DNA of 64,000 nucleotides, taken from contig NZ_CP036175.1 of NCBI RefSeq assembly GCF_003261575.2, forward strand, positions 1,240,001 to 1,304,000. Direction: 5' to 3'. The notes beneath the pieces were generated by a model that saw only the letters and a list, made by a program, of their open reading frames with translations, was not told the DNA's origin and searched no databases. Shown piece by piece: positions 1 through 8,881 of the stretch; the stretch's first letter is position 1, and each line of letters starts with the position of its first letter. The DNA is from Klebsiella huaxiensis (GTDB taxonomy: Bacteria > Pseudomonadota > Gammaproteobacteria > Enterobacterales > Enterobacteriaceae). A program made the translations under genes and the position numbers.

Positions 1-412
1 TTGGGTGCTGGTGCACGATGCCGCGCGCCCCTGTCTGCATCAGGACGACCTCAGCCGCCTGCTTCAGCTGTGTGAAACCAGCCGAGTGGGTGGCATTCTG
101 GCGGCTCCGGTTCGCGACACCATGAAGCGCGCGGAGCCGGGTAAAGTGGCGATAGCCCATACCGTCGAGCGCAACGATTTATGGCATGCGCTGACGCCGC
201 AATTTTTCCCTCGTGAGCTGCTTGTTGATTGCCTGACGCGCGCGCTCAATGAAGGGGCGACCATTACCGATGAAGCCTCGGCGCTGGAGTACTGCGGCTT
301 CCATCCTGAACTGGTTGCCGGACGAGCTGATAATATTAAAGTGACGCGCCCGGAAGACCTGGCGCTGGCCGAATTTTACCTTACCCGTTCCCGACACCAG
401 GAGAAGGCTTAA
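1..412 (+). CDS. ispD: 2-C-methyl-D-erythritol 4-phosphate cytidylyltransferase, C-terminal part
   Basis: IspD transfers CMP from CTP to methylerythritol 4-phosphate in the cytosolic non-mevalonate isoprenoid pathway. The window opens inside the gene: about 136 residues are readable from base 2, against roughly 236 for the E. coli enzyme, so the N-terminal nucleotide-binding part lies upstream. The visible part holds the conserved stretches VHDAARPC, APVRDTMKR, TPQFF and DNIKVTRPEDL that mark IspD over other nucleotidyltransferases. The stop codon overlaps the ispF start by one base, the usual ispDF coupling; IspD and IspF act in the same pathway. Recognition is from residue patterns only, but the context makes it near certain. 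Confidence 0.97.
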   Translation, partial: WVLVHDAARPCLHQDDLSRLLQLCETSRVGGILAAPVRDTMKRAEPGKVAIAHTVERNDLWHALTPQFFPRELLVDCLTRALNEGATITDEASALEYCGFHPELVAGRADNIKVTRPEDLALAEFYLTRSRHQEKA

Positions 413-891
413 TGCGAATTGGACATGGTTTTGACGTACACGCTTTTGGCGGTGAAGGCCCAATCATTATTGGTGGCGTGCGCGTGCCTTATGAAAAAGG
501 GCTGCTGGCACATTCCGATGGCGATGTGGCGCTGCATGCGCTAACCGACGCGCTACTGGGCGCGGCTGCACTGGGCGATATTGGCAAGCTGTTCCCGGAC
601 ACTGACCCGGCTTTTAAAGGGGCCGATAGCCGCGAGCTGCTGCGCGAAGCGTGGCGACGGATTCAGGCGAAGGGCTATAGCCTTGGCAACGTCGACGTTA
701 CCATCATCGCCCAGGCACCGAAAATGCTGCCGCATATCCCGCAGATGCGCGTCTTTATCGCAGAAGATCTGGGTTGCCATATGGACGACGTTAACGTCAA
801 AGCCACGACGACCGAAAAGCTGGGCTTTACCGGACGCGGCGAAGGCATCGCTTGTGAAGCGGTGGCGCTATTGCGTAAGGCTGACAAATGA
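412..891 (+). CDS. ispF: 2-C-methyl-D-erythritol 2,4-cyclodiphosphate synthase
   Basis: IspF cyclises 4-diphosphocytidyl-methylerythritol 2-phosphate, releasing CMP, in the isoprenoid pathway. The 159-residue product matches the usual family length. It begins MRIGHGFDVHAF with the metal-binding Asp-x-His (D8, H10) of the family, has the third ligand region around HSDGDV, and ends with the TTTEKLGFTGRGEG signature. Its ATG shares a base with the ispD stop codon, and truD starts within its last codons, so ispD, ispF, truD, surE and pcm read as one translationally coupled operon. Nothing odd was seen. Confidence 0.98.
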   Translation: MRIGHGFDVHAFGGEGPIIIGGVRVPYEKGLLAHSDGDVALHALTDALLGAAALGDIGKLFPDTDPAFKGADSRELLREAWRRIQAKGYSLGNVDVTIIAQAPKMLPHIPQMRVFIAEDLGCHMDDVNVKATTTEKLGFTGRGEGIACEAVALLRKADK

Positions 892-1937
892 TTGCATTTG
901 ACGAACTCACTTATCTGCATGGAAAACCGCTGGCTCAGGGGCTGCTAAAAGCGAACCCGGAAGACTTTGTGGTGGTTGAGGATCTCGGCTTTGAGCCTGA
1001 CGGTGAAGGCGAGCACGTGCTGGTGCGGATTCTGAAAAATGGCTGCAATACGCGTTTTGTTGCTGAAGCTCTGGCAAAATTCCTTAAAATTCATGCGCGT
1101 GAAGTGAGTTTTGCAGGGCAGAAGGACAAACACGCGGTCACTGAACAGTGGCTGTGTGCCCGAGTGCCGGGTAAAGAGATGCCTGACCTGAGCAAATTTC
1201 AGCTCGAAGGCTGCCAGGTTCTCGAATACGCGCGCCACAAGCGCAAGCTACGTCTGGGGGCACTGAAAGGCAACCAGTTCACTCTGGTGCTGCGTGAAGT
1301 TAGCGCCCGTGATGATGTCGAAAAGCGCCTGCAGGCGATTGCTGATCAGGGCGTTCCGAACTATTTTGGCGCTCAGCGCTTTGGTATCGGCGGTAGCAAT
1401 TTGCAGGGTGCCCTGCGCTGGGCAGAGAGTGGTGCGCCGGTGCGCGATCGCAATAAACGCAGTTTTTGGTTGTCGGCGGCCCGCAGTGCATTGTTTAATC
1501 AACAGGTTGGTATTAGATTAAAAAAACCGGAATTTAATCAGGTTGTTGATGGCGATGCGCTACAATTAGCGGGGCGCGGAAGCTGGTTCGTTGCGACCTC
1601 TGAAGAATTTGCGGAACTCCAGGTACGGGTTGATAACCGTGAACTGATGATCACTGCTGCGCTTGTGGGTAGCGGCGATTGGGGAAGTCAACGGGATGCG
1701 CTGGCCGCCGAGCAGGCGGCAGTAGCCGAAGAGACGCAGTTACAGGCGCTTCTGGTGCGTGAAAAAGTGGAAGCGGCTCGCCGGGCGATGCTGCTCTACC
1801 CGCAGCAGATGAGCTGGAGCTGGTGGGATGACGTCACCGTAGAACTGCGTTTCTGGCTGCCAGCAGGCAGCTTCGCTACCAGCGTGGTAAGGGAGCTTAT
1901 CAATACAACGGGTGATTATGCGAATATTGCTGAGTAA
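888..1937 (+). CDS. truD: tRNA pseudouridine(13) synthase TruD
   Basis: TruD converts uridine 13 of tRNA(Glu) to pseudouridine. The product is 349 residues, the same length as E. coli TruD. The catalytic aspartate is D80 in the motif FAGQKDKHAVTEQ, and the YFGAQRFG motif follows near residue 160. The start ATG overlaps the ispF stop in an ATGA arrangement, and the 3' end overlaps surE by 20 bases. This tight packing is the standard enterobacterial order. There is no sign of truncation. Confidence 0.98.
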   Translation: MIAFDELTYLHGKPLAQGLLKANPEDFVVVEDLGFEPDGEGEHVLVRILKNGCNTRFVAEALAKFLKIHAREVSFAGQKDKHAVTEQWLCARVPGKEMPDLSKFQLEGCQVLEYARHKRKLRLGALKGNQFTLVLREVSARDDVEKRLQAIADQGVPNYFGAQRFGIGGSNLQGALRWAESGAPVRDRNKRSFWLSAARSALFNQQVGIRLKKPEFNQVVDGDALQLAGRGSWFVATSEEFAELQVRVDNRELMITAALVGSGDWGSQRDALAAEQAAVAEETQLQALLVREKVEAARRAMLLYPQQMSWSWWDDVTVELRFWLPAGSFATSVVRELINTTGDYANIAE

Positions 1938-2679
1938 CGATGACGGGATTCATGCGCCAGGGATTCAGACCCTGGCAAAGGCCTTACGGGAATTCGCTGA
2001 GGTTCAGATAGTTGCACCCGATCGTAACCGCAGCGGAGCATCGAACTCCCTGACGCTGGAATCCTCACTACGCACCTTCACTTTCGATAATGGCGATATC
2101 GCCGTGCAGATGGGCACACCGACGGACTGCGTTTATCTCGGCGTTAACGCCCTGATGCGCCCGCGTCCGGATATCGTCGTTTCCGGTATTAACGCCGGGC
2201 CCAACCTCGGCGACGATGTTATTTACTCTGGTACCGTAGCCGCTGCAATGGAAGGCCGCCATCTGGGCTTTCCGGCGCTGGCCGTGTCGCTAAACGGCTA
2301 TCAGCATTATGACACCGCCGCCGCGGTCACCTGCTCTATTCTGCGTGCATTAAGCCGCGAGCCGTTGCGCACCGGGCGCATTCTCAATATCAACGTACCG
2401 GATCTGCCTCTTGAGCAGATTAAAGGTATTCGCGTGACCCGCTGCGGCAGCCGTCATCCTTCCGATCAGGTGATTCCGCAGAAAGATCCGCGCGGCAATA
2501 CGTTGTACTGGATTGGGCCGCCAGGCGAAAAGTACGATGCCGGGCCGGATACCGACTTTGCGGCCGTGGATGAAGGCTACGTTTCCGTCACTCCGCTGCA
2601 TGTCGATTTAACCGCCCATAGCGCACATGAAGTGGTTAGCGGCTGGTTGGAACGCGTCGGAGTTGATACGCAATGGTAA
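1918..2679 (+). CDS. surE: 5'/3'-nucleotidase and exopolyphosphatase SurE
   Basis: SurE is a cytosolic metal-dependent nucleotidase acting on 5'- and 3'-mononucleotides and short polyphosphate, linked to stationary-phase survival. I chose ATG 1918, which gives 253 residues beginning MRILLSNDDGIHAPG; the acidic DD pair is the metal site. A GTG two codons upstream (1912) is possible but would add residues not typical of the family. Conserved VAPDRNRSGAS and SGINAGPNLGDD(V)IYSGTV motifs follow. It overlaps truD at its start and pcm at its end, in an operon that leads into nlpD-rpoS. Confidence 0.97.
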   Translation: MRILLSNDDGIHAPGIQTLAKALREFAEVQIVAPDRNRSGASNSLTLESSLRTFTFDNGDIAVQMGTPTDCVYLGVNALMRPRPDIVVSGINAGPNLGDDVIYSGTVAAAMEGRHLGFPALAVSLNGYQHYDTAAAVTCSILRALSREPLRTGRILNINVPDLPLEQIKGIRVTRCGSRHPSDQVIPQKDPRGNTLYWIGPPGEKYDAGPDTDFAAVDEGYVSVTPLHVDLTAHSAHEVVSGWLERVGVDTQW

Positions 2680-3299
2680 GTAAACGTGTTGAAAGTCTTC
2701 TCAATCAGCTTCGCACTCAGGGCATTGTCGACGAGCGCGTACTGGACGCTATCGCTCAGGTGCCGCGAGAAAAGTTTGTTGATGAAGCCTTTGAACATAA
2801 AGCGTGGGAAAACACGGCATTGCCGATTGGTCAGGGGCAAACTATCTCGCAACCCTATATGGTAGCGCGGATGACCGAGCTTTTGACGCTAACGCCAGAC
2901 TCAAGGGTGCTGGAGATTGGCACTGGTTCAGGCTATCAAACGGCAATACTGGCGCATATGGTGCACCATGTCTGCTCGGTTGAGCGGATTAAGAGTTTAC
3001 AGTGGCATGCGCGCCGCCGCCTGAAACAACTTGATTTACATAATGTTTCAACCCGTCACGGCGATGGGTGGCAGGGTTGGCACGCGCGTGCGCCGTTCGA
3101 CGCGATTATCGTTACCGCGGCACCGCCGGAAATTCCGGCCGCACTGCTGGCGCAATTGGATGATGGCGGCGTGCTGGTATTGCCAGTGGGCGAAGAGCAT
3201 CAGTTCCTGAAGCGGATCCGTCGACGCGGCAACGAGTTTGTGATTGATACTGTCGAAGCCGTGCGCTTTGTTCCCCTTGTCAAAGGGGAGCTGGCCTGA
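2673..3299 (+). CDS. pcm: Protein-L-isoaspartate O-methyltransferase
   Basis: Pcm methylates isoaspartyl residues in aged proteins using S-adenosylmethionine, starting their repair. The product has 208 residues, as in E. coli, with the SAM-binding motif VLEIGTGSGYQTAILA near residues 78-93 and the PIGQGQTISQPY substrate-loop motif before it. It overlaps the surE end by seven bases. A gap of about 120 bases to nlpD follows, holding a small GC-rich inverted repeat (about 3367-3381). Confidence 0.98.
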   Translation: MVSKRVESLLNQLRTQGIVDERVLDAIAQVPREKFVDEAFEHKAWENTALPIGQGQTISQPYMVARMTELLTLTPDSRVLEIGTGSGYQTAILAHMVHHVCSVERIKSLQWHARRRLKQLDLHNVSTRHGDGWQGWHARAPFDAIIVTAAPPEIPAALLAQLDDGGVLVLPVGEEHQFLKRIRRRGNEFVIDTVEAVRFVPLVKGELA

Positions 3300-3366
3300 A
3301 CCCGGATTATTCCAGGTTTTTTTGCCTGTATTTAGGCATAGGGTGGACGCATTTTTCGTGTCCTGG

Positions 3367-3381
3367 CCGGGCGCTGCCCGG
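3367..3381. repeat. Small GC-rich inverted repeat between pcm and nlpD
   Basis: CCGGGC and GCCCGG flank a three-base loop in the short gap between pcm and nlpD. It looks like half of a REP-type palindrome. No T-run follows, so it is not a clear intrinsic terminator, which fits partial readthrough from pcm into nlpD. Confidence 0.35.
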
Positions 3382-3421
3382 TGAGCAAGATATTGGCAGT
3401 TAACATATTCCTGGGGGATAA

Positions 3422-4555
3422 ATGAGCGCGGGAAGCCCAAAATTTACCTTAAGTCGCATTGCGGCTTTATCACTGGTGTCACTCTGGCTGGCAGGCTGTA
3501 GCAGCTCCAATAATGCGCCAGCGCCGGTCAGTTCGGCTGGCGGTGCTTCATCTTCCAGTACCAATTCCGGAATGCTGATCACGCCGCCGTCAAATACCGG
3601 TTCTTCCACCGTTCCACAGGCGCGCCCGGTACAAACTCAACCGGTACAGACGCAGCCTACCCAGATTCAGCCGATGGCCCAGCAGCCGGTACAAACGGTT
3701 GATGGCAAGATTGTCTACAACCGCAAATATGGCGATATTCCTAAGGGTAGCTATACCGGAGGTAGTACTTATACGGTTAAACGCGGCGATACGCTGTTCT
3801 ATATTGCATGGGTCACCGGGAACGACTTCCGCGACCTGGCTCAGCGTAATAATATCCCGGCACCGTACGGTTTGAACGTCGGCCAGACGCTTCAGGTCGG
3901 CAACGCGTCAGGCCAGCCGATCACCGGTGATAACGCTGTTGCACAGGCTAGTGCGCAGGCCAGCAGCGGTGGGATGCTGACCGCAAATTCTGCACAAAAA
4001 TCGACCGCGGTGGTTGCGTCACAACCAACTATTACGTATTCTGAATCTTCAGGTGAACAGAGTGCTAATAAGATGTTGCCGAACAACAAGCCTGCGACGA
4101 CGACTACAACCGTCGCGCCAGTTACGGCTCCAACTGTCAGCACAACCCAATCGACTGCAAGCAGTACGTCAACCAGTTCGCCGATCTCTTCATGGCGCTG
4201 GCCGACTGATGGCAAAGTTATCGAGAACTTTAGTGGCTCCGAAGGAGGCAACAAAGGTATCGATATTGCAGGCAGTAAAGGACAGGCTATTGTCGCGACC
4301 GCAGATGGGCGCGTCGTCTATGCCGGTAACGCACTGCGCGGTTACGGTAATCTTATTATCATCAAACACAACGATGATTACCTGAGCGCCTACGCTCATA
4401 ACGATACGATGCTGGTAAAAGAGCAACAAGATATCAAAGCGGGGCAGAAAATCGCTACCATGGGTAGCACAGGTACAAGTTCGACACGTTTGCATTTTGA
4501 AATTCGTTACAAGGGGAAATCCGTCAACCCGCTGCAGTATTTACCGCAGCGATAA
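3422..4555 (+). CDS. nlpD: Murein hydrolase activator NlpD (lipoprotein, LysM + degenerate LytM)
   Basis: NlpD is an outer-membrane lipoprotein that activates the amidase AmiC during cell division. The product has 377 residues. The signal peptide ends in a lipobox LAGC with the lipidated cysteine at residue 26. A Ser/Thr/Pro/Gln-rich linker follows, then a LysM domain from about residue 116 (YTVKRGDTLFYIAW) and a C-terminal M23/LytM domain from about 265. The LytM domain lacks the usual zinc ligands: GIDIAG stands where H-x-G-x-D is expected and RLHFEIR replaces HLHFE. That agrees with the known non-hydrolytic, activator role. The main rpoS promoter of E. coli lies inside this gene. Confidence 0.97.
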   Translation: MSAGSPKFTLSRIAALSLVSLWLAGCSSSNNAPAPVSSAGGASSSSTNSGMLITPPSNTGSSTVPQARPVQTQPVQTQPTQIQPMAQQPVQTVDGKIVYNRKYGDIPKGSYTGGSTYTVKRGDTLFYIAWVTGNDFRDLAQRNNIPAPYGLNVGQTLQVGNASGQPITGDNAVAQASAQASSGGMLTANSAQKSTAVVASQPTITYSESSGEQSANKMLPNNKPATTTTTVAPVTAPTVSTTQSTASSTSTSSPISSWRWPTDGKVIENFSGSEGGNKGIDIAGSKGQAIVATADGRVVYAGNALRGYGNLIIIKHNDDYLSAYAHNDTMLVKEQQDIKAGQKIATMGSTGTSSTRLHFEIRYKGKSVNPLQYLPQR

Positions 4556-4692
4556 TTTGGCGAAGTACGCATAAGCGTAGCATCAGCGAAAAGGCGTCAG
4601 GGCGGGAGATATAAAGATTACCGTCCGGGCGTCGTTTGAATGATGTTTAGCGAAGGTGCTTTGCTCAGGGATCACGGGTAGGAGCCATCTTT
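4500..4692 (+). promoter_or_regulatory. rpoS mRNA leader with sRNA-pairing segment
   Basis: In E. coli the rpoS leader starts within nlpD and folds onto the ribosome binding site; the sRNAs DsrA, RprA and ArcZ open it with Hfq. The E. coli pairing segment (TTACAAGGGGAAATCCG) is present here at about 4507-4523, inside the 3' end of nlpD. The start-proximal part, GGGATCACGGGTAGGAGCC just before ATG 4693, is also kept. The stretch between (4560-4660) differs from the E. coli sequence as I remember it. Control by these sRNAs is inferred from that conservation. Confidence 0.75.
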
Positions 4693-5685
4693 ATGAGTCA
4701 GAATACGCTGAAAGTTCATGATTTAAATGAAGACGCGGAATTTGATGAGAACGGAGTCGAGGTTTTTGACGAAAAAACCTTAGTTGAAGAGGAACCCAGT
4801 GATAGCGATCTGGCTGAAGAAGAGCTTCTTTCGCAGGGAGCAACCCAACGGGTGCTCGATGCGACGCAACTCTACCTCGGTGAGATTGGTTATTCCCCAC
4901 TGCTGACCGCCGAAGAAGAGGTTTATTTTGCTCGTCGCGCGCTGCGTGGTGACGTTGCGTCACGCCGCCGGATGATTGAAAGTAACCTGCGTCTGGTTGT
5001 CAAGATAGCCCGTCGTTACGGCAATCGTGGTCTGGCTCTGCTGGATCTGATTGAAGAAGGTAACCTGGGGCTGATTCGCGCAGTTGAGAAGTTTGACCCG
5101 GAACGTGGGTTCCGTTTTTCGACTTATGCGACCTGGTGGATTCGTCAAACGATTGAACGGGCGATAATGAACCAAACCCGTACCATTCGCTTACCTATCC
5201 ATATTGTTAAAGAGCTGAACGTCTATCTGCGTACCGCACGCGAGTTGTCCCATAAGCTGGACCACGAGCCAAGCGCGGAAGAGATTGCCGAACAGCTGGA
5301 TAAGCCAGTTGATGACGTGAGCAGGATGCTGCGTTTGAACGAGCGCATTACCTCGGTGGATACTCCGCTGGGTGGTGATTCGGAGAAAGCGCTGCTGGAT
5401 ATCCTGGCCGATGAAAAAGACAATGGCCCGGAAGACACCACGCAGGACGATGATATGAAACAATCCATCGTCAAATGGTTGTTCGAACTGAACGCCAAGC
5501 AGCGTGAAGTGTTGGCTCGTCGCTTTGGTCTGCTGGGTTATGAAGCCGCAACGCTTGAGGATGTGGGCCGTGAAATTGGTCTGACCCGCGAACGCGTGCG
5601 TCAAATCCAGGTTGAGGGTCTGCGCCGCCTGCGGGAAATTCTGCAAGGCCAGGGGCTAAACATCGAAGCGCTGTTCCGCGAGTAA
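4693..5685 (+). CDS. rpoS: RNA polymerase sigma factor RpoS (sigma-38)
   Basis: RpoS directs RNA polymerase to stationary-phase and general stress genes. The product is 330 residues, full length. Conserved region 1.2 starts at about residue 55 (LYLGEIGYSPLLT), region 2 carries NLRLVVKIARRYGNRGLALLDLI and FSTYATWWIRQTIERAI, and region 4.2 has the helix-turn-helix TLEDVGREIGLTRERVRQIQ. The RssB recognition lysine region (about K173) in the region 2.5-3.0 segment falls in IVKELNVYLRTAREL. The AGGAGCC ribosome site lies just before the ATG. A strong terminator follows. No frameshift or internal stop, so this is an intact allele of a gene that is often mutated in laboratory strains. Confidence 0.99.
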   Translation: MSQNTLKVHDLNEDAEFDENGVEVFDEKTLVEEEPSDSDLAEEELLSQGATQRVLDATQLYLGEIGYSPLLTAEEEVYFARRALRGDVASRRRMIESNLRLVVKIARRYGNRGLALLDLIEEGNLGLIRAVEKFDPERGFRFSTYATWWIRQTIERAIMNQTRTIRLPIHIVKELNVYLRTARELSHKLDHEPSAEEIAEQLDKPVDDVSRMLRLNERITSVDTPLGGDSEKALLDILADEKDNGPEDTTQDDDMKQSIVKWLFELNAKQREVLARRFGLLGYEAATLEDVGREIGLTRERVRQIQVEGLRRLREILQGQGLNIEALFRE

Positions 5686-5701
5686 GATACCTTTCCTAAA
5701 A

Positions 5702-5736
5702 AAGGCTCAATCATCTGATTGAGCCTTTTTCTTTTT
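5702..5736. terminator. rpoS intrinsic terminator, probably bidirectional
   Basis: AAGGCTCAATCA (5702-5713) pairs perfectly with TGATTGAGCCTT (5716-5727), followed by TTTTCTTTTT on the plus strand. A run of A's precedes the stem, so it can also end transcription of the minus-strand gene whose stop is at 5746. Confidence 0.92.
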
Positions 5737-5745
5737 AGCGGTCCG

Positions 5746-6123
5746 CTATCCCTGAGCCGTTTCGTGCAGATGCAGCCAAACAACCTTTTCCTCTTGCAGG
5801 CGGAAGATGACTGTCGACCAGCGCACGCTCTTCACTTTACCGGGTAGATATTGGGTTTCACGATACTCAACTGCTGCGCCATCTTGCCACTCGGCGAGCA
5901 GGGCTGCACTATCAACGACAATCTTTAAACCCGGTCGTCTGGTGCTGGCACCCTTGAAAAAGGCGCTAACTTCCTGATGGCTCATCCGAATGCCGCTTGT
6001 TGGGATCATCGTAAAATCGGCGCTAAAACGGAGCATTAACGCCTCTATGCTCCCTTCACCCCGACTTAGCCAGTTTTCGATGACTACGTGCGCGTCGAGT
6101 ACTTCCTGGATATAGCGATTCAT
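5746..6123 (-). CDS. SnoaL/DUF4440-like NTF2-fold protein
   Basis: A 125-residue cytosolic protein with the layout of small NTF2-fold proteins: N-terminal helix (IQEVLDAHVVIENWL), a strand with FSADFTMIPTSG, and a C-terminal sheet with RWSTVIFRLQ and VWLHLHET. These folds bind or turn over small molecules, but no reaction can be assigned here. Its ATG overlaps the stop of the MFS gene 6120-7334 by four bases, so the two are co-transcribed and translationally coupled. That suggests it acts on, or senses, the compound the transporter moves. Family assignment is from pattern only. Confidence 0.75.
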   Translation of the reverse strand: MNRYIQEVLDAHVVIENWLSRGEGSIEALMLRFSADFTMIPTSGIRMSHQEVSAFFKGASTRRPGLKIVVDSAALLAEWQDGAAVEYRETQYLPGKVKSVRWSTVIFRLQEEKVVWLHLHETAQG

Positions 6124-7334
6124 TGGTTCTCCATTTTGCTCTGTAGGTGCATGACTATCGCCCGGTTATTAAACCTCAGGCAGTTCAGTAGCGGCACGAG
6201 GGTAACCACGGCGGCGGTGATAAATACGCCGCGCCAGGCCAGCGCCGTTGGGTAGTAACGCAGAAGGGCGCTAAGCAACGCAGCCAGTACTGCTGAGCCA
6301 ATCAGGAAGCTAAGCTGGCGATTGATATTCCACAGCGCGCTGGCGTCCGGCATATCAGGGTTCGCCACGTTAAGAAACGCGCTGCTCTGCGCTGAACTGC
6401 TGCACAAGCTGCCGCCTGCGCCCATTAAGGTAAATGCCAGTATTAGCGTACTGCAGGCGGTATGTGGATTCACGCCGACCAATAAGAGGATCCCAGCTGC
6501 CTGTAGCAGGCAGCCCGTAGCAATTAACGGGCGCGGGCCAAGACGATTAAAATAACGACCGGTTACCGAGATAGCGACAAACGAGGCCAGCGACCACGGC
6601 AGCATCAGAGAGCCGATGGTGGAAGGTGATAATCCGGTGACGTTTTGCAAATAAAACATCCCGACAACGTTAATGCCAATAAACGTCCCCGGTACGCAGA
6701 GATACACCAGCATTGAAAAACGCAGCAGCGGATCGCGCAATAAAGGGAGATGTAGGAAACGACACGTTCGCGGGGTGTTGTTCTCATCCTTCAGCCAGGC
6801 TGCGGCCAGGCCATGCGTGATGAATGCGAGCGGCAGGCTGACAAAGAAAACCCACCGCCAGCTAAGTGATTGGACTAATACTCCGCCCAAGGCCGGAGAA
6901 CATGCCGGAGCCAACAAGCCGACCATCATCACCGCAGCGGAAAGTTTAGCCCGCTCGTGAGGCTTAAACTGCTGCCATGTCAGCGCCTGACCTATTGGAA
7001 TCAACAGCCCGCCGCCCATCCCCTGCAACGCGCGCCACAGCACAAGGCTTGTCAGCGAATCAGCCTGTCCTGAAGCCAGCGCCCCGACGCTGAACAGGCT
7101 CAGTGAAAGCAAAAAGATGCGCCGGGCACCAAATCGCTGGCTGAGCCAGGCGCTGAAAGGCAGTACAAGAGTGAGTCCGGCGATATAGCCATTGCTCACC
7201 CACGCCAGTTCGCCCACCGATGCGTGCAGCGCCTGACTCATCGCTGGAAAGGCGACGCTGGCGATAAACATATTGATTAAGTCGAGAAAGAAACCAAGCA
7301 GAAAAACGGTTGCGACCTTGCTGCGATACGTCAT
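6120..7334 (-). CDS. MFS drug:H+ antiporter-type transporter
   Basis: A 404-residue inner-membrane protein, about 12 predicted membrane segments. Motif A of the major facilitator superfamily is visible after segment 2 (WLSQRFGARRIFLL) and an antiporter-type motif C in segment 5 (GLLAPACSPALGG), which points to export rather than uptake. The substrate is unknown. It shares an operon with the NTF2-like gene and is divergent from the LysR regulator at 7440, with a 105-base shared promoter region. The usual reading of such a pair is regulator plus regulated efflux pump. Confidence 0.88.
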   Translation of the reverse strand: MTYRSKVATVFLLGFFLDLINMFIASVAFPAMSQALHASVGELAWVSNGYIAGLTLVLPFSAWLSQRFGARRIFLLSLSLFSVGALASGQADSLTSLVLWRALQGMGGGLLIPIGQALTWQQFKPHERAKLSAAVMMVGLLAPACSPALGGVLVQSLSWRWVFFVSLPLAFITHGLAAAWLKDENNTPRTCRFLHLPLLRDPLLRFSMLVYLCVPGTFIGINVVGMFYLQNVTGLSPSTIGSLMLPWSLASFVAISVTGRYFNRLGPRPLIATGCLLQAAGILLLVGVNPHTACSTLILAFTLMGAGGSLCSSSAQSSAFLNVANPDMPDASALWNINRQLSFLIGSAVLAALLSALLRYYPTALAWRGVFITAAVVTLVPLLNCLRFNNRAIVMHLQSKMENQ

Positions 7335-7408
7335 TTTAAATTCCTCTTGAAGGCCGCTACTCTAAACCTCGGCGGTGGGGCGGATAAACGCGACATTCGG
7401 GGATATAC

Positions 7409-7427
7409 TGTCTAAAATTTTTTGACA
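7409..7427. promoter_or_regulatory. Possible LysR-type operator between MFS and LysR genes
   Basis: TGTC (7409-7412) and GACA (7424-7427) form an interrupted inverted repeat with an AT-rich centre in the divergent promoter. This is the general shape of a LysR-family box, and it lies just upstream of the regulator's ATG. The position fits autoregulation. No experimental site is known to me. Confidence 0.4.
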
Positions 7428-7439
7428 ATAAGTGGTGAC

Positions 7440-8327
7440 ATGCTGAATTTACAGCGAATGACCATGTTTGTGGCGGTGGTGGATAGCGGCAGCTTTACCG
7501 CCGCGGCAGCGGCGCTTGGGCAAACCAAAGCGGTGATCAGCTTTAACGTCCGACAGCTGGAGAGCGAACTTGGCGTCACGCTGTTGTTGCGATCCACGCG
7601 CAGGCTCACGCTGACTGAAGCCGGTTCGCTGTTTTATCATCGCGGCGTTGCGTTACTGAAAACGGCTGAAAACCTGCAAGATGAGGTGCGGGCCAGCCAC
7701 TCGGGGTTGAGCGGCGAACTGCGGATGACCACGACGCCAGAATATGGTGCGCAGGTGATTATTCCTGCGCTGGCGGAGTTCAGTGCGCGGCACCCGGCGC
7801 TGCGCGTGCGCCACGTTTCCTCTTCGCATCACGCGGATTTAATCTCCGGGCGTTTTGATGTGGCGATTCGCCTCGGAACGCTGGCGGATTCACGTTACCG
7901 GGCGGCGTTGATATCCCGCTTTGCCATTATCCCGGTAGCTGCCCCGGCATGGCTGGCTGAGCATCCTTTGAAAACCCTTGAGGCGCTGGCTCAGGCGGAT
8001 TGGATTATTCATGAGCGCCTGTACGCACCGCTACGCTGGCAGCTCACCGGGCCGCGGGATGAGAGCATCGCTTTTGATATTAAAAAAGTGCCTCGTCTGT
8101 CGGCAGACAGCGCCAGTGCGCTGATGGCATTTGCGCTGGCGGGTAGCGGCGTCGCGCTGCTCCCCGAATGGCTGGTGGCGACTGCGCTAAGAGAGCAAAA
8201 ACTGGTTCAGGTGGTGCCGGAATTTACTTTTCCGCATCAGGGGGTGTTCGCGGTCTACCCGGATGCGCAGCATGTACCAACGAAGGTCCGGGCGTTTATT
8301 GATTTTTTACGCGAACGCCAGGGCTAA
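7440..8327 (+). CDS. LysR-family transcriptional regulator
   Basis: A 295-residue protein with an N-terminal winged helix (FTAAAAALGQTKAVISFNV around residues 16-34) and a C-terminal periplasmic-binding-fold effector domain starting near residue 90. I chose ATG 7440, preceded by a weak purine-rich site; a TTG at 7422 would extend it by six residues. It is divergent from the MFS/NTF2-like operon, its probable target. Its end overlaps the end of the convergent marR-type gene by four bases. The inducer is unknown. Confidence 0.9.
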   Translation: MLNLQRMTMFVAVVDSGSFTAAAAALGQTKAVISFNVRQLESELGVTLLLRSTRRLTLTEAGSLFYHRGVALLKTAENLQDEVRASHSGLSGELRMTTTPEYGAQVIIPALAEFSARHPALRVRHVSSSHHADLISGRFDVAIRLGTLADSRYRAALISRFAIIPVAAPAWLAEHPLKTLEALAQADWIIHERLYAPLRWQLTGPRDESIAFDIKKVPRLSADSASALMAFALAGSGVALLPEWLVATALREQKLVQVVPEFTFPHQGVFAVYPDAQHVPTKVRAFIDFLRERQG

Positions 8328-8743
8328 TCTTTCTGTTCTTGCGCGATCAGCTTACGGATTATATGTGAAAACTGCTGGCGCTCTTCGCCGCTCAGGCGAC
8401 CCAAAAACTCTTCATCAACAGCGTTTCCCAGTGGCATGGAGTTTGCCAACAACGCCTGGCCTTCGTCGGTTAAATAGACAAAACGGCGGCGTTTGTCGGA
8501 TGGATCGTGCTCACGACGCACCAGTCCCCGGCTCTCCATGCGGCTCAGCATTTCCGCCAGCGTCGCTTTGGTGCTGACCGCCGCCTCCGTTAGCGTCACC
8601 TGTTCAATGCCCGGATGCTCCGCAATCGAGCGCATCACCGCATACTGTGGTTTGGTGAGATCCGGTAGTTCGTGCTGCCAGCGGGCGGTGTGCTGTTGAA
8701 AAAGCTGGCGCAATAGATGGAACGCCTCATTTCTTAACTCCAT
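8324..8743 (-). CDS. MarR-family regulator of the adjacent decarboxylase operon
   Basis: A 139-residue MarR protein. The winged helix is visible as VTLTEAAVSTKATLAEMLSR, and the wing carries REHDPSDKRRRFVYLT. MarR proteins of this kind usually repress and are released by aromatic acids. The gene is divergent from kpdBCD with about 170 bases between; a perfect 16-base palindrome sits just before kpdB. By position it is the likely controller of that operon, as for the regulator linked to pad1-type clusters in other enterobacteria. This role is inferred. Confidence 0.9.
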   Translation of the reverse strand: MELRNEAFHLLRQLFQQHTARWQHELPDLTKPQYAVMRSIAEHPGIEQVTLTEAAVSTKATLAEMLSRMESRGLVRREHDPSDKRRRFVYLTDEGQALLANSMPLGNAVDEEFLGRLSGEERQQFSHIIRKLIAQEQKD

Positions 8744-8881
8744 GACAACTCCGTAATAAAACAGTCGGCTCTATGATAGCGGTTCGCAGCGCTTTTGCGC
8801 ATTTTTCCTGTTTTGATTAAAAATGCGGACGTATATAAACAACCTTGCGTAGATGGCCTTGCAAGCGTAGGGTTAATAAAA